A stretch of 64,000 nt of DNA, taken from positions 2,914,001 to 2,978,000 of the forward strand of contig CP085832.1 in the NCBI GenBank assembly GCA_020809705.1. The letters are read 5' to 3'. This document shows positions 12,367 through 23,763 of this stretch, one piece after another; the stretch's first letter is position 1; each line of letters starts with the position of its first letter. The notes beneath the pieces were generated by a model. It had not been told where the DNA came from and did no database searches. It was given only the letters and a program-made list of their open reading frames with translations. The position numbers and the translations under genes are program-made. This stretch comes from Calonectria ilicicola (taxonomy: Eukaryota > Ascomycota > Sordariomycetes > Hypocreales > Nectriaceae).

Positions 12367-13353
12367 TCAATTTGCGGCCCCATCGCGCAGCGCGATATAT
12401 TCATTTAAGCGTTCGGCAGCCGCGATTGCTGTCTCCATTTGGGTCTGCGCCGTAGCAGATCCGATATGCGGTGTGCTAACTACTCTCTGTTCCCACAAGG
12501 ATTCATACTTTTCTCGACTAGGAGGCTCTTGCTCATGGCAATCCAGTCCAGCGCCCCAGATCAGACCCTCGCGCAGACCACGTTCCAGGTCCACCTCATC
12601 GACGATGGCTCCACGAGCGGCGTTGATCAATACAGCTGTGCGCTTCATTATTCCAAGTTCCCGGTACGAGATCAGGCCTCTGGTCTCCGGGGTAAGTGGG
12701 ACGTGGAGAGTAACCACGTCTGATGCAGCGAGAACTTCATCAACCGTCTTCACACGGGTGTAGGGAATATCGCTCCAGGCTGATTCGGGCATAAAAGGGT
12801 CGTAAGCAATCACCTGTGCCTCAAAGGCTCCACGGAAAATCCGCGCGACAGCCTGGCCAATGTTGCCCATTCCAATTATACCAATAGTCTTTTTGTACAT
12901 GACGAGACCAGAACATGTTTCTTTGGGTACCAATTGACCGCGAGACTGCTCAACAACAATACGTGGGATCTCGCGAGCAACAGACATGGTCAAACCCAGG
13001 ACTATCTCCGCTACCGTGCGAGCATTCACGCCGGGGGTATTAAAGATCTTGATGCCGCGTGCCGCGCAAGCCTTGGCATCAATCTTGTCGATGCCCACGC
13101 CCTGCTTGCCAATTGCCTTCAATTTCGGGCACTTGTCAACATCCTCGGCAGTCAGATATGACGAACGAATAAGCAGGTACTCGGCATTTTGGCGCCAGTT
13201 TGCATGCTCTGGATCTCCTGGTAGAATGGCATTGAAATGTTTGTGGCAGTACTCAATGGCTGCCGGGTGGAAGCTATCGAGGAGGTAGACGGTAGGCTTC
13301 TCAGAGCCAACAGAGTTGGGCTCGTTGAAATCGCTTTGGACACTTGGGGCCAT
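12367..13353 (-). CDS. D-isomer-specific 2-hydroxyacid dehydrogenase
   Basis: Intronless 328 aa cytosolic NAD(P)-dependent oxidoreductase of the phosphoglycerate/glycerate dehydrogenase type. The Rossmann motif GMGNIG is at 161-166, followed by the acidic residue of AYDP (D185), which favours NAD. The catalytic set is complete: Arg247 in AARG, Glu276 in EQEPP and His296 in TPHIGS. At 328 aa it matches short glyoxylate/hydroxypyruvate-reductase-like members and lacks the C-terminal ACT domain of biosynthetic 3-phosphoglycerate dehydrogenases, so a serine-pathway role is unlikely. It lies head-to-tail with an HpcH/HpaI aldolase and between pathway-specific regulators. A 2-oxo acid made by the aldolase, or its precursor 2-hydroxy acid, is the likely substrate (inference). 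Confidence 0.92.
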   Translation of the reverse strand: MAPSVQSDFNEPNSVGSEKPTVYLLDSFHPAAIEYCHKHFNAILPGDPEHANWRQNAEYLLIRSSYLTAEDVDKCPKLKAIGKQGVGIDKIDAKACAARGIKIFNTPGVNARTVAEIVLGLTMSVAREIPRIVVEQSRGQLVPKETCSGLVMYKKTIGIIGMGNIGQAVARIFRGAFEAQVIAYDPFMPESAWSDIPYTRVKTVDEVLAASDVVTLHVPLTPETRGLISYRELGIMKRTAVLINAARGAIVDEVDLERGLREGLIWGAGLDCHEQEPPSREKYESLWEQRVVSTPHIGSATAQTQMETAIAAAERLNEYIALRDGAAN

Positions 13354-14044
13354 GGTTTATTGGATAAAAAAAATCAGGAGTGCTCAGGAAAGAAAATGTT
13401 ACTCTGCGCCAAGCAAAATAAACCTGCTGTAGTAAAGAGCCAAGCTGGCATTCTATATTCCCTTTTCTACTGCTCAGACAAGCGGGAATAATCCGTGAAT
13501 CCACTGTTAGATTGCTCGAGGTCTTGATCATGACCCAGTGGGCCCGGGGGTTAGCCGCTGTGGCGGGGATTGTACGCTCGGAGGGTGGCCGACGGCCCAG
13601 GACCGTCCAAAGATCGTCTACGGCGATGAGTCTTGGAGACCCTTCCGATATGGCGTGTACATCAATCGGCGCTGGAACTTGGATGATTAATCACAGTTGT
13701 GAATGCCGAGGTTCTAGTCTAACCTGGAACACGGTACGAGAGTATGTTTAGGAAGCTGAAGGTGAACATGGAATTGCTATCCTGACTCGTTGAATGAATG
13801 AAACTACGTGATAAATTCAACAAGCCGATGTTTATTCACGAAGCTTCTTGTCAGTGAGATTTTGAGGCTGTCTAAGCTGTAATTATAAGACGAATCATGA
13901 TTAGAGTTAGACTTCATCAGTAAAAGATCTTGTTAACCTGAATCTATGGGACTTCTACAACTATAAGACAATAAATCAACCCTTTCTTAGTAGCTTTGCA
14001 GCCAGCAAAAATGCCGTGTTATATATGACATATATTTATAACCA
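13354..14044. promoter_or_regulatory. Dehydrogenase promoter and aldolase 3' region
   Basis: Intergenic DNA between two minus-strand genes. The half near 13354-13740 is GC-richer and should be the dehydrogenase promoter. It contains a TCGGAGG copy at 13578 followed by further CGG/CCG triplets up to about 13610. The half near 13740-14044 is AT-rich and probably the aldolase 3' end. No ORF of coding quality. Confidence 0.5.
13578..13584 (+). promoter_or_regulatory. TCGGAGG element upstream of dehydrogenase
   Basis: One TCGGAGG heptamer 225 bp upstream of the dehydrogenase start codon, matching the copies in the other two promoters of the cluster. Orientation is given on the plus strand; the gene is on the minus strand. 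Confidence 0.4.
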
Positions 14045-14884
14045 TCAGTGTGTTCCATTTCCGTTCTGCGCTCCATTTGAAACCTCTGTGGCCCTCGCGC
14101 TGAGAGCTGCCATCTCTCCAGCTCTCTTGGATGCTCCAGACATGATAAGAGGACCATCTGTGGCAGCCATGACCCATCGGGCACCCATTGCACAGAACTT
14201 CTCTACAAGATCTAGACGAGCATGTAGCCCACCAACACCAACGTACTTGCCAACCTTGTTGCAGGCATTGATAACTCGCTGGTAAGCCTCGGTGACACGA
14301 GGGTTCTCGTAGTCCCCGGGGATTCCCATTTCGGCAGTCAAGTCGTTGGTTCCAATCAATAAGCTGTCAACACCCTCGACAGCAGCAATTTCATCCGCGA
14401 GCTCCAGAGCCTCAAGGGTCTCGACCATGGGAATAACTAGAGTGTTTGCGTTGCACACGGGGTTGGCAACCTTGGCAGGAAGCGACCGGAACTGAAAGTG
14501 CGGCAGGCCGTTTGTTGATGAACGGTGGCCGATGGGCTGGAACTTGGCTGCAGCCACTACGTCCTTGGCGTCTTGGACGCTGCGAATGTGAGGAACGATG
14601 ACACCTAAAGCGCCACCATCCAGGATTCTTGAGACGAAGAAGGGATCTTTACTGGGAGCTCGGACAATGGGAGCAATACCCGCATATAGAGCTGCAATGC
14701 AAATCTGACCAGTGGTGTCAAGGTCAAAGGAGGAGTGCTCCATATCGATCAGGATGCCATCGAAGCCCGCAGTCTTGGCCATCATGGCAATTTCGACTGA
14801 TCTGACTAGCCTGACACTCAAAGTGCTGGCAACTTGGCCACTGGCCATCTTTTCCTTGATGCTGTTTTGGATAGTGACGGACAT
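14045..14884 (-). CDS. HpcH/HpaI family aldolase
   Basis: Intronless 279 aa class II (metal-dependent) pyruvate aldolase with a TIM-barrel fold. Family members split or form 4-hydroxy-2-oxo acids to pyruvate plus an aldehyde. Catalytic landmarks are in place: DMEHS (48-52, with the base His50), Arg75 in IVRAP, metal ligand Glu155 in PMVET and Asp181 in IGTNDL. Related fungal proteins include the L-2-keto-3-deoxyrhamnonate aldolase of the rhamnose pathway (LRA4 type), but the dehydrogenase, lactonase and dehydratase partners of that route are not here. The partner is a D-2-hydroxyacid dehydrogenase, which suggests another sugar-acid or hydroxy-acid route. The C-terminal ~15 residues (Asn/Gly-rich) look like an unstructured tail. 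It is divergent from the second Zn2Cys6 gene. Confidence 0.9.
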   Translation of the reverse strand: MSVTIQNSIKEKMASGQVASTLSVRLVRSVEIAMMAKTAGFDGILIDMEHSSFDLDTTGQICIAALYAGIAPIVRAPSKDPFFVSRILDGGALGVIVPHIRSVQDAKDVVAAAKFQPIGHRSSTNGLPHFQFRSLPAKVANPVCNANTLVIPMVETLEALELADEIAAVEGVDSLLIGTNDLTAEMGIPGDYENPRVTEAYQRVINACNKVGKYVGVGGLHARLDLVEKFCAMGARWVMAATDGPLIMSGASKRAGEMAALSARATEVSNGAQNGNGTH

Positions 14885-15629
14885 GTTGTCGAGTGTTATC
14901 AGTACAGAGTGAAACTCGTTGTAATGTGTAGAGACAATTGAGAGATGATGGATTAAGCAGTACCCTTTGACCGAGAGAAATGATTGTTGCTGTCACCGGC
15001 CGAATGAAATAAACCCTTGGTATTTATGTGGATGAACAATTAAGCGGGATACACCAACGAGTCAACACTTGTGCATGTTTTGGTGTCCTACCTAATGCCG
15101 AATCCTCCACTCCTAGTGTCATCGGAGGAGGGGGACGGAGTCATGATTGCCTAGTTTAGGAAGACGATCTATCTCAGTGCGCAATCGGAGATTTCGATTC
15201 CCTTGGGTTGGTCCATCTACAAGCGTTGGATTGGTTGACCATTGGTGAAGTTGATGCATCGGAGGTTGTCCTTGCGTTGAGTGGTGGCCGTCGGACCTGT
15301 TCCGCTGTGCGCAGCTACGCTAATGCCGGACCACCCCCGAAGGGCTGAACCTCGGCTGGGACGACTTGGAGATGTGCAAAGTACTATGGAGAAGACGTTG
15401 CAACCAGTCCACTAACACCAAAACTGTCAGATGCTCCTGCGAACAAATCCTAGCTTCGTACTAGCTCTTACCCCGCTAGGTGCTGGCGACTCTCATGTTG
15501 GAGCCATTTGAATGCTAGACTTCACAACGTGACATTTCAACCACACAAAAGACAAGAGGGGCCTTTTTTTTCTTGTTCCTCACCAATCGCACTCCTCATG
15601 ATGCGTCGCCATTCTTGTCAGCAGTCAAG
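14885..15629. promoter_or_regulatory. Divergent promoter of aldolase and second regulator
   Basis: Region of 745 bp between divergent starts with no coding ORF. It holds three ATCGGAG copies (15121, 15184, 15258) and an inverted CGG-N7-CCG pair at 15292-15304. Both are of the kind bound by Zn2Cys6 dimers. Confidence 0.5.
15121..15304 (+). promoter_or_regulatory. ATCGGAG triplet and CGG-N7-CCG palindrome
   Basis: ATCGGAG occurs at 15121-15127, 15184-15190 and 15258-15264, spaced 63 and 74 bp. The first and third extend to TCGGAGG and the third to TCGGAGGT, identical to the sites in the permease promoter. An everted/inverted pair CGG(15292-15294)-N7-CCG(15302-15304) follows. Seen directly; binding is inference. 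Confidence 0.45.
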
Positions 15630-17748
15630 ATGTCAGGCATGATGCCGCAGGCGTGCGAGCGATGCTGGAAACGAAAGCAAAAAGTGAAGCCGCCCATCCC
15701 CACCTCCGCGCTACCCCTCATTATTGAGAAGGAGTGTACGATAGAAATAGTTGTTAACAACCGCCTTTCTTCCAATTAGTGTGACCGCGTCAAACCCGTG
15801 TGCTCCCAGTGTAAGGTTTCCTCATCACCATGCATTGAACGACGTCAAGGTGCTGCCCTAGATCCTGAGGATCCTGAGGCGCACCACAGGTGAGATTGAG
15901 CTCCCGACGTTCGGGGACCATTCGGCACTCACTCGGGTTGTAGTTATATTGAGTCTCTCAAAAAACGAGTGCAAAAACTAGAGGCTCAGCTTGAAGCCTC
16001 GTCACCCCCAAGGCCACCGTCTCAACAAGCCCAAAACACAGATGCCATTTCCCCAAGCCAATCCCAAGGCGCTGGTGAAGGTTCTAGCGGGAGTAGCAGT
16101 GAAACTCAACATGTCCCCCAGCTAGTACAACAACCTCAAAGCGACTCACTTCATGCTGAGATGGGCTACCTTTCGCTGACTGCCATGACGGAGTTTACAG
16201 GAGATCAATCCTTCTCCAATCCGACTCTTTCCTTCCAGACCCTTGTTCAAACGGCGACCGGAGTCTCTGGCAGCAATCCGTTTGTATCGGATTCGATGAA
16301 TGCTGCAATTACTGGGCATCTCGGAGATTTTCACCGGAACCTTTTGCGCCAGAGAACAAACCTCGCCACCATTGACACCAACGAACCGTTTCAGCGGTTT
16401 CTCGCCGTGATATTAGCCACGTTTCCGTTCATGCCAAGCGAAACCCTAGACAAGGAATATAGTGAGGTAACCCATAGTCAGCAGAGTGGTAATGAGAGTC
16501 ATCTTGAAGCAGAGTCACCTGCGAAGCTCGTTCGGGTTTACTTGGCAGTGGCCACAGGGATACTACTTTCCAAGGACAATCGTCATCTCGAGAGCTATGC
16601 CACCGTTTTAGCGTTGACGGCATATCAACTGTTACCCAACGCACTTGCTGCCTCATGCGACTTGGAAGCAATTCAGTGTCTCACACTTCTGACTATTTTC
16701 TCCATGTCGAGTGCCTTTGGAGGATCTACATGGCATCTGCTCGGCCTGGCCATGACTAAGTGCATATCAGGTGGCATGCATAATATTCGCTTCTCAGATC
16801 CGGATTCGCATGATGTGGAAAAAAGAGAAAGCAGCTGGGCATTTTGGAGTCTTTACATTCTCGATGCGTAAGTTCTCACTGCCAGCACGTGAATTTTGAA
16901 CACCTTTCTAAAGCCTCATGCTAGCTACTTGAGCACCACACTAGACCGCCCATTTCACTTGCAGGATGAAGACATTACAGCGAATGTGGGTGGCCTTGAG
17001 GAGAGCTGTTTGTATGTCCCGGCAATCTATCAGGATACTGACGGGTCAGATACCCTCGACGCCGACCGAGCCCCCAGATGAGTCGGGTAGGTTACAAGTT
17101 TGGAATATCCGACACGCTAAGCTTGTTCATGAAATTCGCAATTCTGCATCGAAGGGCCTTTTGTTTCATTTTAGCAATTACAGGTATTGGCGAGAAACGG
17201 CACCAATCAACACGGCACCGGAAATGAGTCCTTGGATACTACGGTATCATTTTCATCGATCATGTTGCCTGATCATGACTCTCATCTTACAATTGCCGTT
17301 CGCAATGCAGACGGACCGAACAATGCACATGGTTACAGAACACGCCAAGCACGAATTCTCTGCTTTTTTGACAATGCTAGACGAAAAAAGCCAGGTTCAG
17401 GGTAGCGTTTTAACGGCGTTTGATGGACTCGATGCGTTAAGTGCCGGAGTCGGACTCGTCTATGCATCTAAATGTCTGCAGGGAGAGGCGATAGGTCAGC
17501 GAGGGTGGGGTCAAGACATGACAGGCCCTATCCAGACGACACTCCGACTTTTGACCGCAACAGCAGAAAGATTCCCGTCGGTGCGCAGTCTGTATGGCAT
17601 TTTCAGTGAGTTTGTGGGGATTGCTAATGCGAACAATGATGAGATGGGAAATGCGTGGGCGAGGCTAGAATCTCGAATGGCGGTGGCTGAGATGCCCATC
17701 TCGCAGGTGATATACAACATCATGAGAAAGACACACAAATCGGTTTAA
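15630..17748 (+). CDS. Zn2Cys6 transcription factor (second of two)
   Basis: Predicted nuclear regulator of about 610 aa. The zinc cluster is split by intron 1: exon 15630-15683 gives Cys9 and Cys12, and exon 15780-15889 gives Cys19, 26, 29 and 36, in the pattern CX2CX6CX6CX2CX6C. The third exon (15944-16867) begins with a linker/coiled coil and a Ser/Gln-rich stretch and enters the fungal-specific TF domain (SWAFWSLYILDA, then LDRPF after the junction). Exons 4 and 5 are 16925-17011 and 17091-17748. The fourth intron is uncertain: donors at 17012 or 17045 both join in phase to 17091. The start ATG at 15630 sits eight residues before the first Cys. It is divergent from the aldolase and so probably controls it. 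Confidence 0.82.
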
Positions 17749-20420
17749 CAAAAGGCGGGAAAAAATACACGGCATCCGACTGGCCCATTTCGATGCGCAA
17801 AAACATGGCTGGTCGCGTGAGCAGCCCAAGGATGTCTCAAATTCCTGCAAATTACTTCGCTCGGCAGGGGAGCATGACTGAACTCAAAATGGCTACATCC
17901 TGGTGGTGGTGTATTATTTGCAGCCGTCGCCGTCAAACTCTAATAAAGAGGACCAGTGAGGAATGAGAAAAATTTTCAGCCATGAAGCTTTATCAGGTCG
18001 AAGTAGCCCATCTCACGTGCGTCGGTACCAGTACCAGCACCAGCAGATGCCGTGCTCGTGTGTAAAATGACAATTGAATCTATGGGCCATGTTCGTAGCC
18101 CCGAGTGCTGTGTGTGTGACATGGCTGTCTTATCTCGCAGGAACTCGGCTTTCGGCAGCTAGGTACATTTCTGGAGGTACTTGGACGATTTCATGTAGAT
18201 AAGGAACCAGGATCGAAGCCTAGGCTATACACTACTGCGAGACAGGCGGCGCGTGCCTCTAAATATTAGTGGACAGGCTGCACCGTGTTGGTGCGCCTAC
18301 ACCGTTAAACGGCTGGAGCTCTCGCCGCTAGTCACAGACATTTTCTGACTGTGAACAATACAGTCCTTGGAATATTATGCACCCAAATGGATGACAGAGG
18401 TAATGATTTTCTAGAAAAAATAATAATGGGAGATTGGGGATAATTTTTTTTTTCTCTCTCGGGATACAGTTTTCCTATTAGAAAATTAATTTTCTTCTTC
18501 TTGCCAGTTGTTAAATCGATGTCTGGGGGCAGTCGAGTTCAATGGCTTCAAAGGTGAAGAAGTCACAGGTCACAATATTTCCGGGTGTATTGTACTCACT
18601 TACCCGTGCTTGTGTTAGTGGTAAGTGTCTGGTGTGCTGGGTAGAGGTGTCATTTCAAGCAGTTAGGGCTTCCGGGTGATCGGAATCGGGGATCCACGGA
18701 AGATGCCTTGAGCTATTACAGCATGTCATTATTTTTTTTGCATGTTGTGGTTGAGATGGCGTGGGCATCTGGGAGATATTGGGTCGCAGAAGTGACTCAA
18801 GAGAGGAGGCATGGGTAGCATTGCGTGCCCCTCCCCAGCATGTTACTCCTCAGTTGCTACTCCTCCTCAACTGTCTCAGTTCCGCTTTGTCTCCCGTCTG
18901 TGTGTCAATGAATATGCAGGCGTCGATATTTCTGGAGCAGTCGCGAGACCACCATTGCGACCCGAAGATCGGCCCTGTGTCCAAAGTCGTATTGAACCTG
19001 GTCAGCAGGCTGGCCTCTGTTTGTGAGGGGTGTCATTTTGCGGGCAACTGCATTAGAGAAACGGGGTCTGCAGCCTTAGCATCGTGCGGCTCGGTGAGCA
19101 AAGCAGGCTGTGGGATGGGGGAGTTTCTGGTGGAGGAGAGCTAGGGGACTGGCCAATGGGAGGCAGCGAGAATGCAGAATGCTTTGATCGCGGACTGTGA
19201 CTGGCCAGTGCGCGGCCACACTATGTGGTTCTGTAGCAGCTCTCATGACTGCTGAGCTGCAAGCCGTTGATGTAAGACGCCCCAAGGTGGTTCGGATTGC
19301 TGCCTTTACTCACATGTGGTAGTCATTATGACGATGTTACCGCATGCCGAGGGCCTTGCCCTTGCTTTATTCCTGATGCGCGGTGCTGGAAATGTACATG
19401 CAAAATGCATGACCTGCGTCCCCGCTGGGTTCCAAAAACCGTTGTGCAGCGGTCGGTCCCTGTAGAACCCCGGCTGGCCGCTGTCATGGCCCCGACAGCC
19501 AAGGCCGTGGAAACCCCATGCGCTCCCTTCACTGCCTCACAGCGTAGTAGTACAAGACGTAATCATGGTCCAGAAGAGGACAGTTCGTGTCCCTCCTAGA
19601 GCTTGCCCGCATTAACTTCAACTCTACCACCACACACCCAACCAATTCCTGTGACTTAGCATCCCACGCCGGCCGTAGCCTATCCAAGACCTGGCGGAAA
19701 GGTACACACAACCTTGGCCAGCTCCAAGGCTTGGTCCGCCCACGAGGGCCAATCCCTGCTCGCTTTGGCGCCCGGCGCCGCAAGCACCTCAGCACTCTCC
19801 GATCCAAGGCCAGGCCCACGTTCACACCAAACACCCACGCCGACACCCACACATCCCACGACCGATAGCAAGGCGCAACGGAGCAAGACGGGGCGGAGCG
19901 GAGCGTGTCACTCTGTACTCCTCTTCCCTCCGCCTATCCTACGAATAAATGCTTTCGCGCAGCATTCGTTCCCGCATACCTGCTCCGCTTTCGATGCTAT
20001 AAGACAAGAGGCACACGACACCTCGCCCTTTTAGTTCCGTGCGTCGCCACCATTCCGACTTCAAACCATCTCGATAATCCCTCCTCCCCCGTCCCTGACG
20101 TTGATACTGCCGAAGCCGAAGCCGCCGTTGTCGCTAGCCGCCCCGGCTCTCTCCACACCCAAACGCCAACAGGCCCTGGTGGGCGAGGAGGGATTGTCAC
20201 TCTCAGAGCTGCACGAGACCAAGAAAAGGTCTCTGCTACAGCTCACAAGCCCAATAACAACCGTCGCCTAGCTTCAGACGACGATATTCACGGTGCCGGC
20301 GACGAGTACGAGCTAGCTGACTACCCGTCCACCGAGGCCCGCCATCAAGCTACCGAGCGCGAGCTTCGCAGACAAGAAAAGAAAGACGAGAAGCGCCGCT
20401 GGCTTGAAGAGCAAGACGAG
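17749..20420. other. Intergenic region and leader of phosphate transporter gene
   Basis: No confident gene. 17.75-18.75 kb is AT-rich with T- and A-runs (near 18420-18450). A CACGTG hexamer at about 18015 is the core bound by bHLH factors such as Pho4-type regulators, but one copy so far away proves little. From about 19600 the DNA is C-rich and CT-rich, as in fungal leaders. From about 19905 to 20420 the frame continuous with the downstream SPX gene stays open without any ATG (see findings). Confidence 0.5.
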
Positions 20421-23145
20421 ATGAAGTTCTCTCACAGTATCCAATTCAATGCTGTTCCAGACTGGAGCAGCTACTATATTGCATACAGCAACCTTAAGAA
20501 ACAGTTCGTTGTCTCCTCCATTGCTATAGCTCCCACTGGATCGCATTTTGTCCGCATACTAACCAATACGTCACCGCACTCAGGATCTACCAGCTGGAAA
20601 AGACCGTTCATCAGACTCGATCCGGAGATGCTGAATCCCGACCACTCATCGGCCGTAGCTCCCCAGAGGACATCTTCACTCGATCCCTGAACCAGGAATT
20701 GGACAAGATCACCAACTTTTACATTGCCAAAGAAAAGGAGCTATATGAGGAGCTATCCAATCTTCTCGAGGACATTGGAGATGAATGCGCCATTGATGAT
20801 GGCCCTTTCCTCCGCCGTCTATCCTCAGATAATCAACGCATAAATGAGCGTCGGTCCAGCAGTGCGCAGAGTCGTAGCTCCGCAGATGACAGTGCCAGCG
20901 ACGAGGATGAGACTACTGGCCTTACTCGACGAAGGAGCAGCAGAGGGAGAAAGAATGCCCCTGGTATTAAGCCCATGCGCTCTGACTTGAGCACATCGGC
21001 TGACTTCGGTCGCGCGAGGAGGCAGAGCAATACGGATGATCAATCCATCATGTTTTCCTCGGGACTGTTTTCCTCGGGCATCATGTTGAAGAAGCGCATC
21101 ATTGCTCTCTACGTCTCGCTCTGCGAACTCAGGTCATATAGCCAGCTCAACCGCACCGGTTTCAGCAAGGTGCTGAAGAAGTTTGACAAGATCCTCGATA
21201 AGGAGCTTAAGTCAAGATATATCGAGGCCCATGTCGAGTCGGCGTATCCCTTCAAGACAGAGACTACACGAACACTGGATGAGAATATCTCAAAGATGGA
21301 GAAAGCCTACGCAGAGATTGTCACTGGTGGCGACGAGGCGCTTGCGCGCAAGGACCTGCGATCGCACCTCCGAGAACATGTCGTGTGGGAACGCAATACT
21401 GTTTGGAGAGATCTCATTGGTATCGAGCGCAGAGCCGAGGCTGCTGGTCTTGGGCAGTCGCTGCTGGGCCAGGAGCGATCGGGCGCGTCTAGAAGACTAC
21501 AGGGTGATGAGGCTAAAGATGTTTCACCAACACGTATTCCCACCCCGTTCGGGAGCGTGGTCTTGCCGCCTTGGCTAGCTAGCTCGTCATTGTGGACGCT
21601 GAGCGCTTGCATCACTGTCTTCTTCTTACTCTTATTTTTGCCCCTACTGAGCAAGCCTGAGCAGCAGAATTGCTTGGCCATGCTTGTCTTTGTCAGTTTG
21701 TTGTGGGCTACAGAGGTGAGTACTAATTGCAATTACCTACATGCTCCAGACTAACCGTCCCACAGACCCTCCCACTATTCGTAACATCACTGCTGATTCC
21801 TTTCCTCTCTGTCCTCCTAAATGTGGTTTGCGACGAGACTCCCAATAAACCCCCAAAACGTCTCCACTCCAAGGAAGCCACTTCGGCCATCTTCGCAGCT
21901 ATGTGGACTCCAGTTATTATGCTGCTCCTCGGTGGTTTCACTTTGGCTGCTGCTCTATCTAAGTGCACAATCGACAAGCGGCTGGCAACATTAGTTCTGA
22001 GCAAGGCCGGTACCAACCCAAGGACTGTGCTAATCGCCAACATGTTTGTGGCGGCATTTGCATCCATGCTCATTAGTAACGTTGCAGCTCCTGTCCTGTG
22101 CTATTCCATCATCGAGGTAGGCTACAAATTACCACTGCAAATGAATATGATGAAAACTGACAATTGGATAGCCCATGTTGCGAACCCTACCTTCAGATTC
22201 GAACATGTCTAAGGCCGTTATCATTGGAATCGCGCTCGCCTCGAATATCGGCGGTATGCTGTCGCCCATTGCTTCGCCACAAAACGTTGTGGCCATGGGC
22301 ATCATGAAGCCCGCTCCTACCTGGCTCCAGTGGTTCTTTATTGTCATTCCTGTAGGAACCGTCTCCATTTTCTTGATTTGGTTCCTCCTGCTTGTGACTT
22401 TCAAACCTGGCAGGGGCACAACTATTGCCCCTATCCGGCCAGTTAAAGAGAAGTTTACCGGTGTGCAGTGGTTTGTCACTATTGTGACCATCACAACCAT
22501 TGGTCTTTGGTGCGCGAGCCACCAAATGGAAAATATCTTTGGAGATATGGGTGTTATTGCCATCATTCCCATCGTTCTCTTTTTTGGCATCGGTATCTTG
22601 ACCAAGGAGGATTTCAACAACTTTCCATGGACCATCATTATCCTCGCCGCTGGTGGTCTGTCACTCGGCAAAGCTGTCCGATCGTCTGGTCTGCTGCACA
22701 CTCTGGCGGAATTGGTTTCTCAAAAGGTTGAGAAAATGAGCCTTTACGGGGTGTTGGTGGTCTTCTCCGCTTTGATTCTGGTAATTGCCACTTTCATCAG
22801 CCATACTGTTGCTGCATTGATCTTCCTACCTCTGGTGTTTGATGTTGGTGCGGCCATGGATCAACCCCACCCCAACTTGTTGGTCATGGGTGGTGTTCTT
22901 ATGTGCAGTGCTGCCATGGGTCTGCCTACGAGCGGGTTCCCAAATATGAGTGAGTCGTTTCCAAAGCCCTTGACCCTAATTTTTTCTAACAAGAAATAGC
23001 TGCAATCATGAAGGAGGATCCCTTTGGTCAGAGATACTTGCAGGTCAAGCATTTTATTAGTCGGGGTGTACCAAGCAGCATCCTGACCCTTGTCGTCATG
23101 GTCACTCTTGGCTACGGCATCATGCAGGTAGCGGGGCTGGATTAA
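20421..23145 (+). CDS. SPX-domain low-affinity phosphate transporter (Pho87/Pho90/Pho91-like)
   Basis: Membrane phosphate transporter of 829 aa. Exons: 20421-20503, 20584-21715, 21766-22116, 22172-22949 and 23000-23145, all in phase. The protein opens directly with the SPX hallmark MKFSHSIQFNAVPDW. The SPX region runs to about residue 275 and includes Ser/Arg-rich low-complexity linkers. A Na+/anion symporter (DASS) membrane domain with many hydrophobic segments follows from about 300, including the SNIGGMLSPIASPQN loop typical of the family. SPX domains sense inositol pyrophosphates and tune transport. Plasma membrane (Pho87/90-like) versus vacuolar (Pho91-like) location cannot be settled here. 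The first donor, GTTCGT, is weak but is the only one that joins LKK to IYQLEK. The ATG is placed at the SPX start, although the frame is open far upstream. Confidence 0.9.
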
Positions 23146-23763
23146 ATTATGAAGCATGAAGATATGGCATTTCCTGGACGGGTAAATCCACAGTCCAAGG
23201 CTCTGGTTCACTATGTATTGTTGGTTTAGCACCGTGGTGCTCGCTTTGTGTGTTTTCTATTTCTTGTTAGATTGTGCAACGAACGACTTCGGTTGGAGAT
23301 GCTTTATTCATAGAGGAAGCGTGGAATAGACTGGTACCTACCTATATTAGCTTGCTAGGCGGATTCACTGGATGCCTGGAGGTGTTATCATTATTGGTCC
23401 TGACTGAATAATTGAAATTGGACTCGCCATCGAGATGACCTTGTGATGAACACGGTAGAGGAGCTATTTTGGGCTGTTTCGCACTGTGCGCCACGCAGGG
23501 AGCTTTGACCACTCGGCGCCTGACGACTGACGTCGGTGCCATGTTCCCACCGTCGGCGGCTCTCATCTGCGCCAACGCCGCCTACTCCCAACGACCTGCA
23601 ATTGCACGGGCGCACGCTCTTGATTCAACAACTTCACAGCATCGCGTCCTCCGTGTTGACGTCCTGTTGTCTCGCGAGTCCGTCGCTTGTTCTCAGCACC
23701 CCAGACCCTTACTGATGCGCCTCTCCTCCCAATAACCCCATCAGCTTCGAGCTGGCCGCCGCC
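23146..23763. other. Intergenic region with Vps39 promoter
   Basis: Phosphate transporter 3' end, then the Vps39 promoter. The last ~200 bp is C/T-rich as usual before fungal starts. No ORF of coding quality. Confidence 0.6.
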
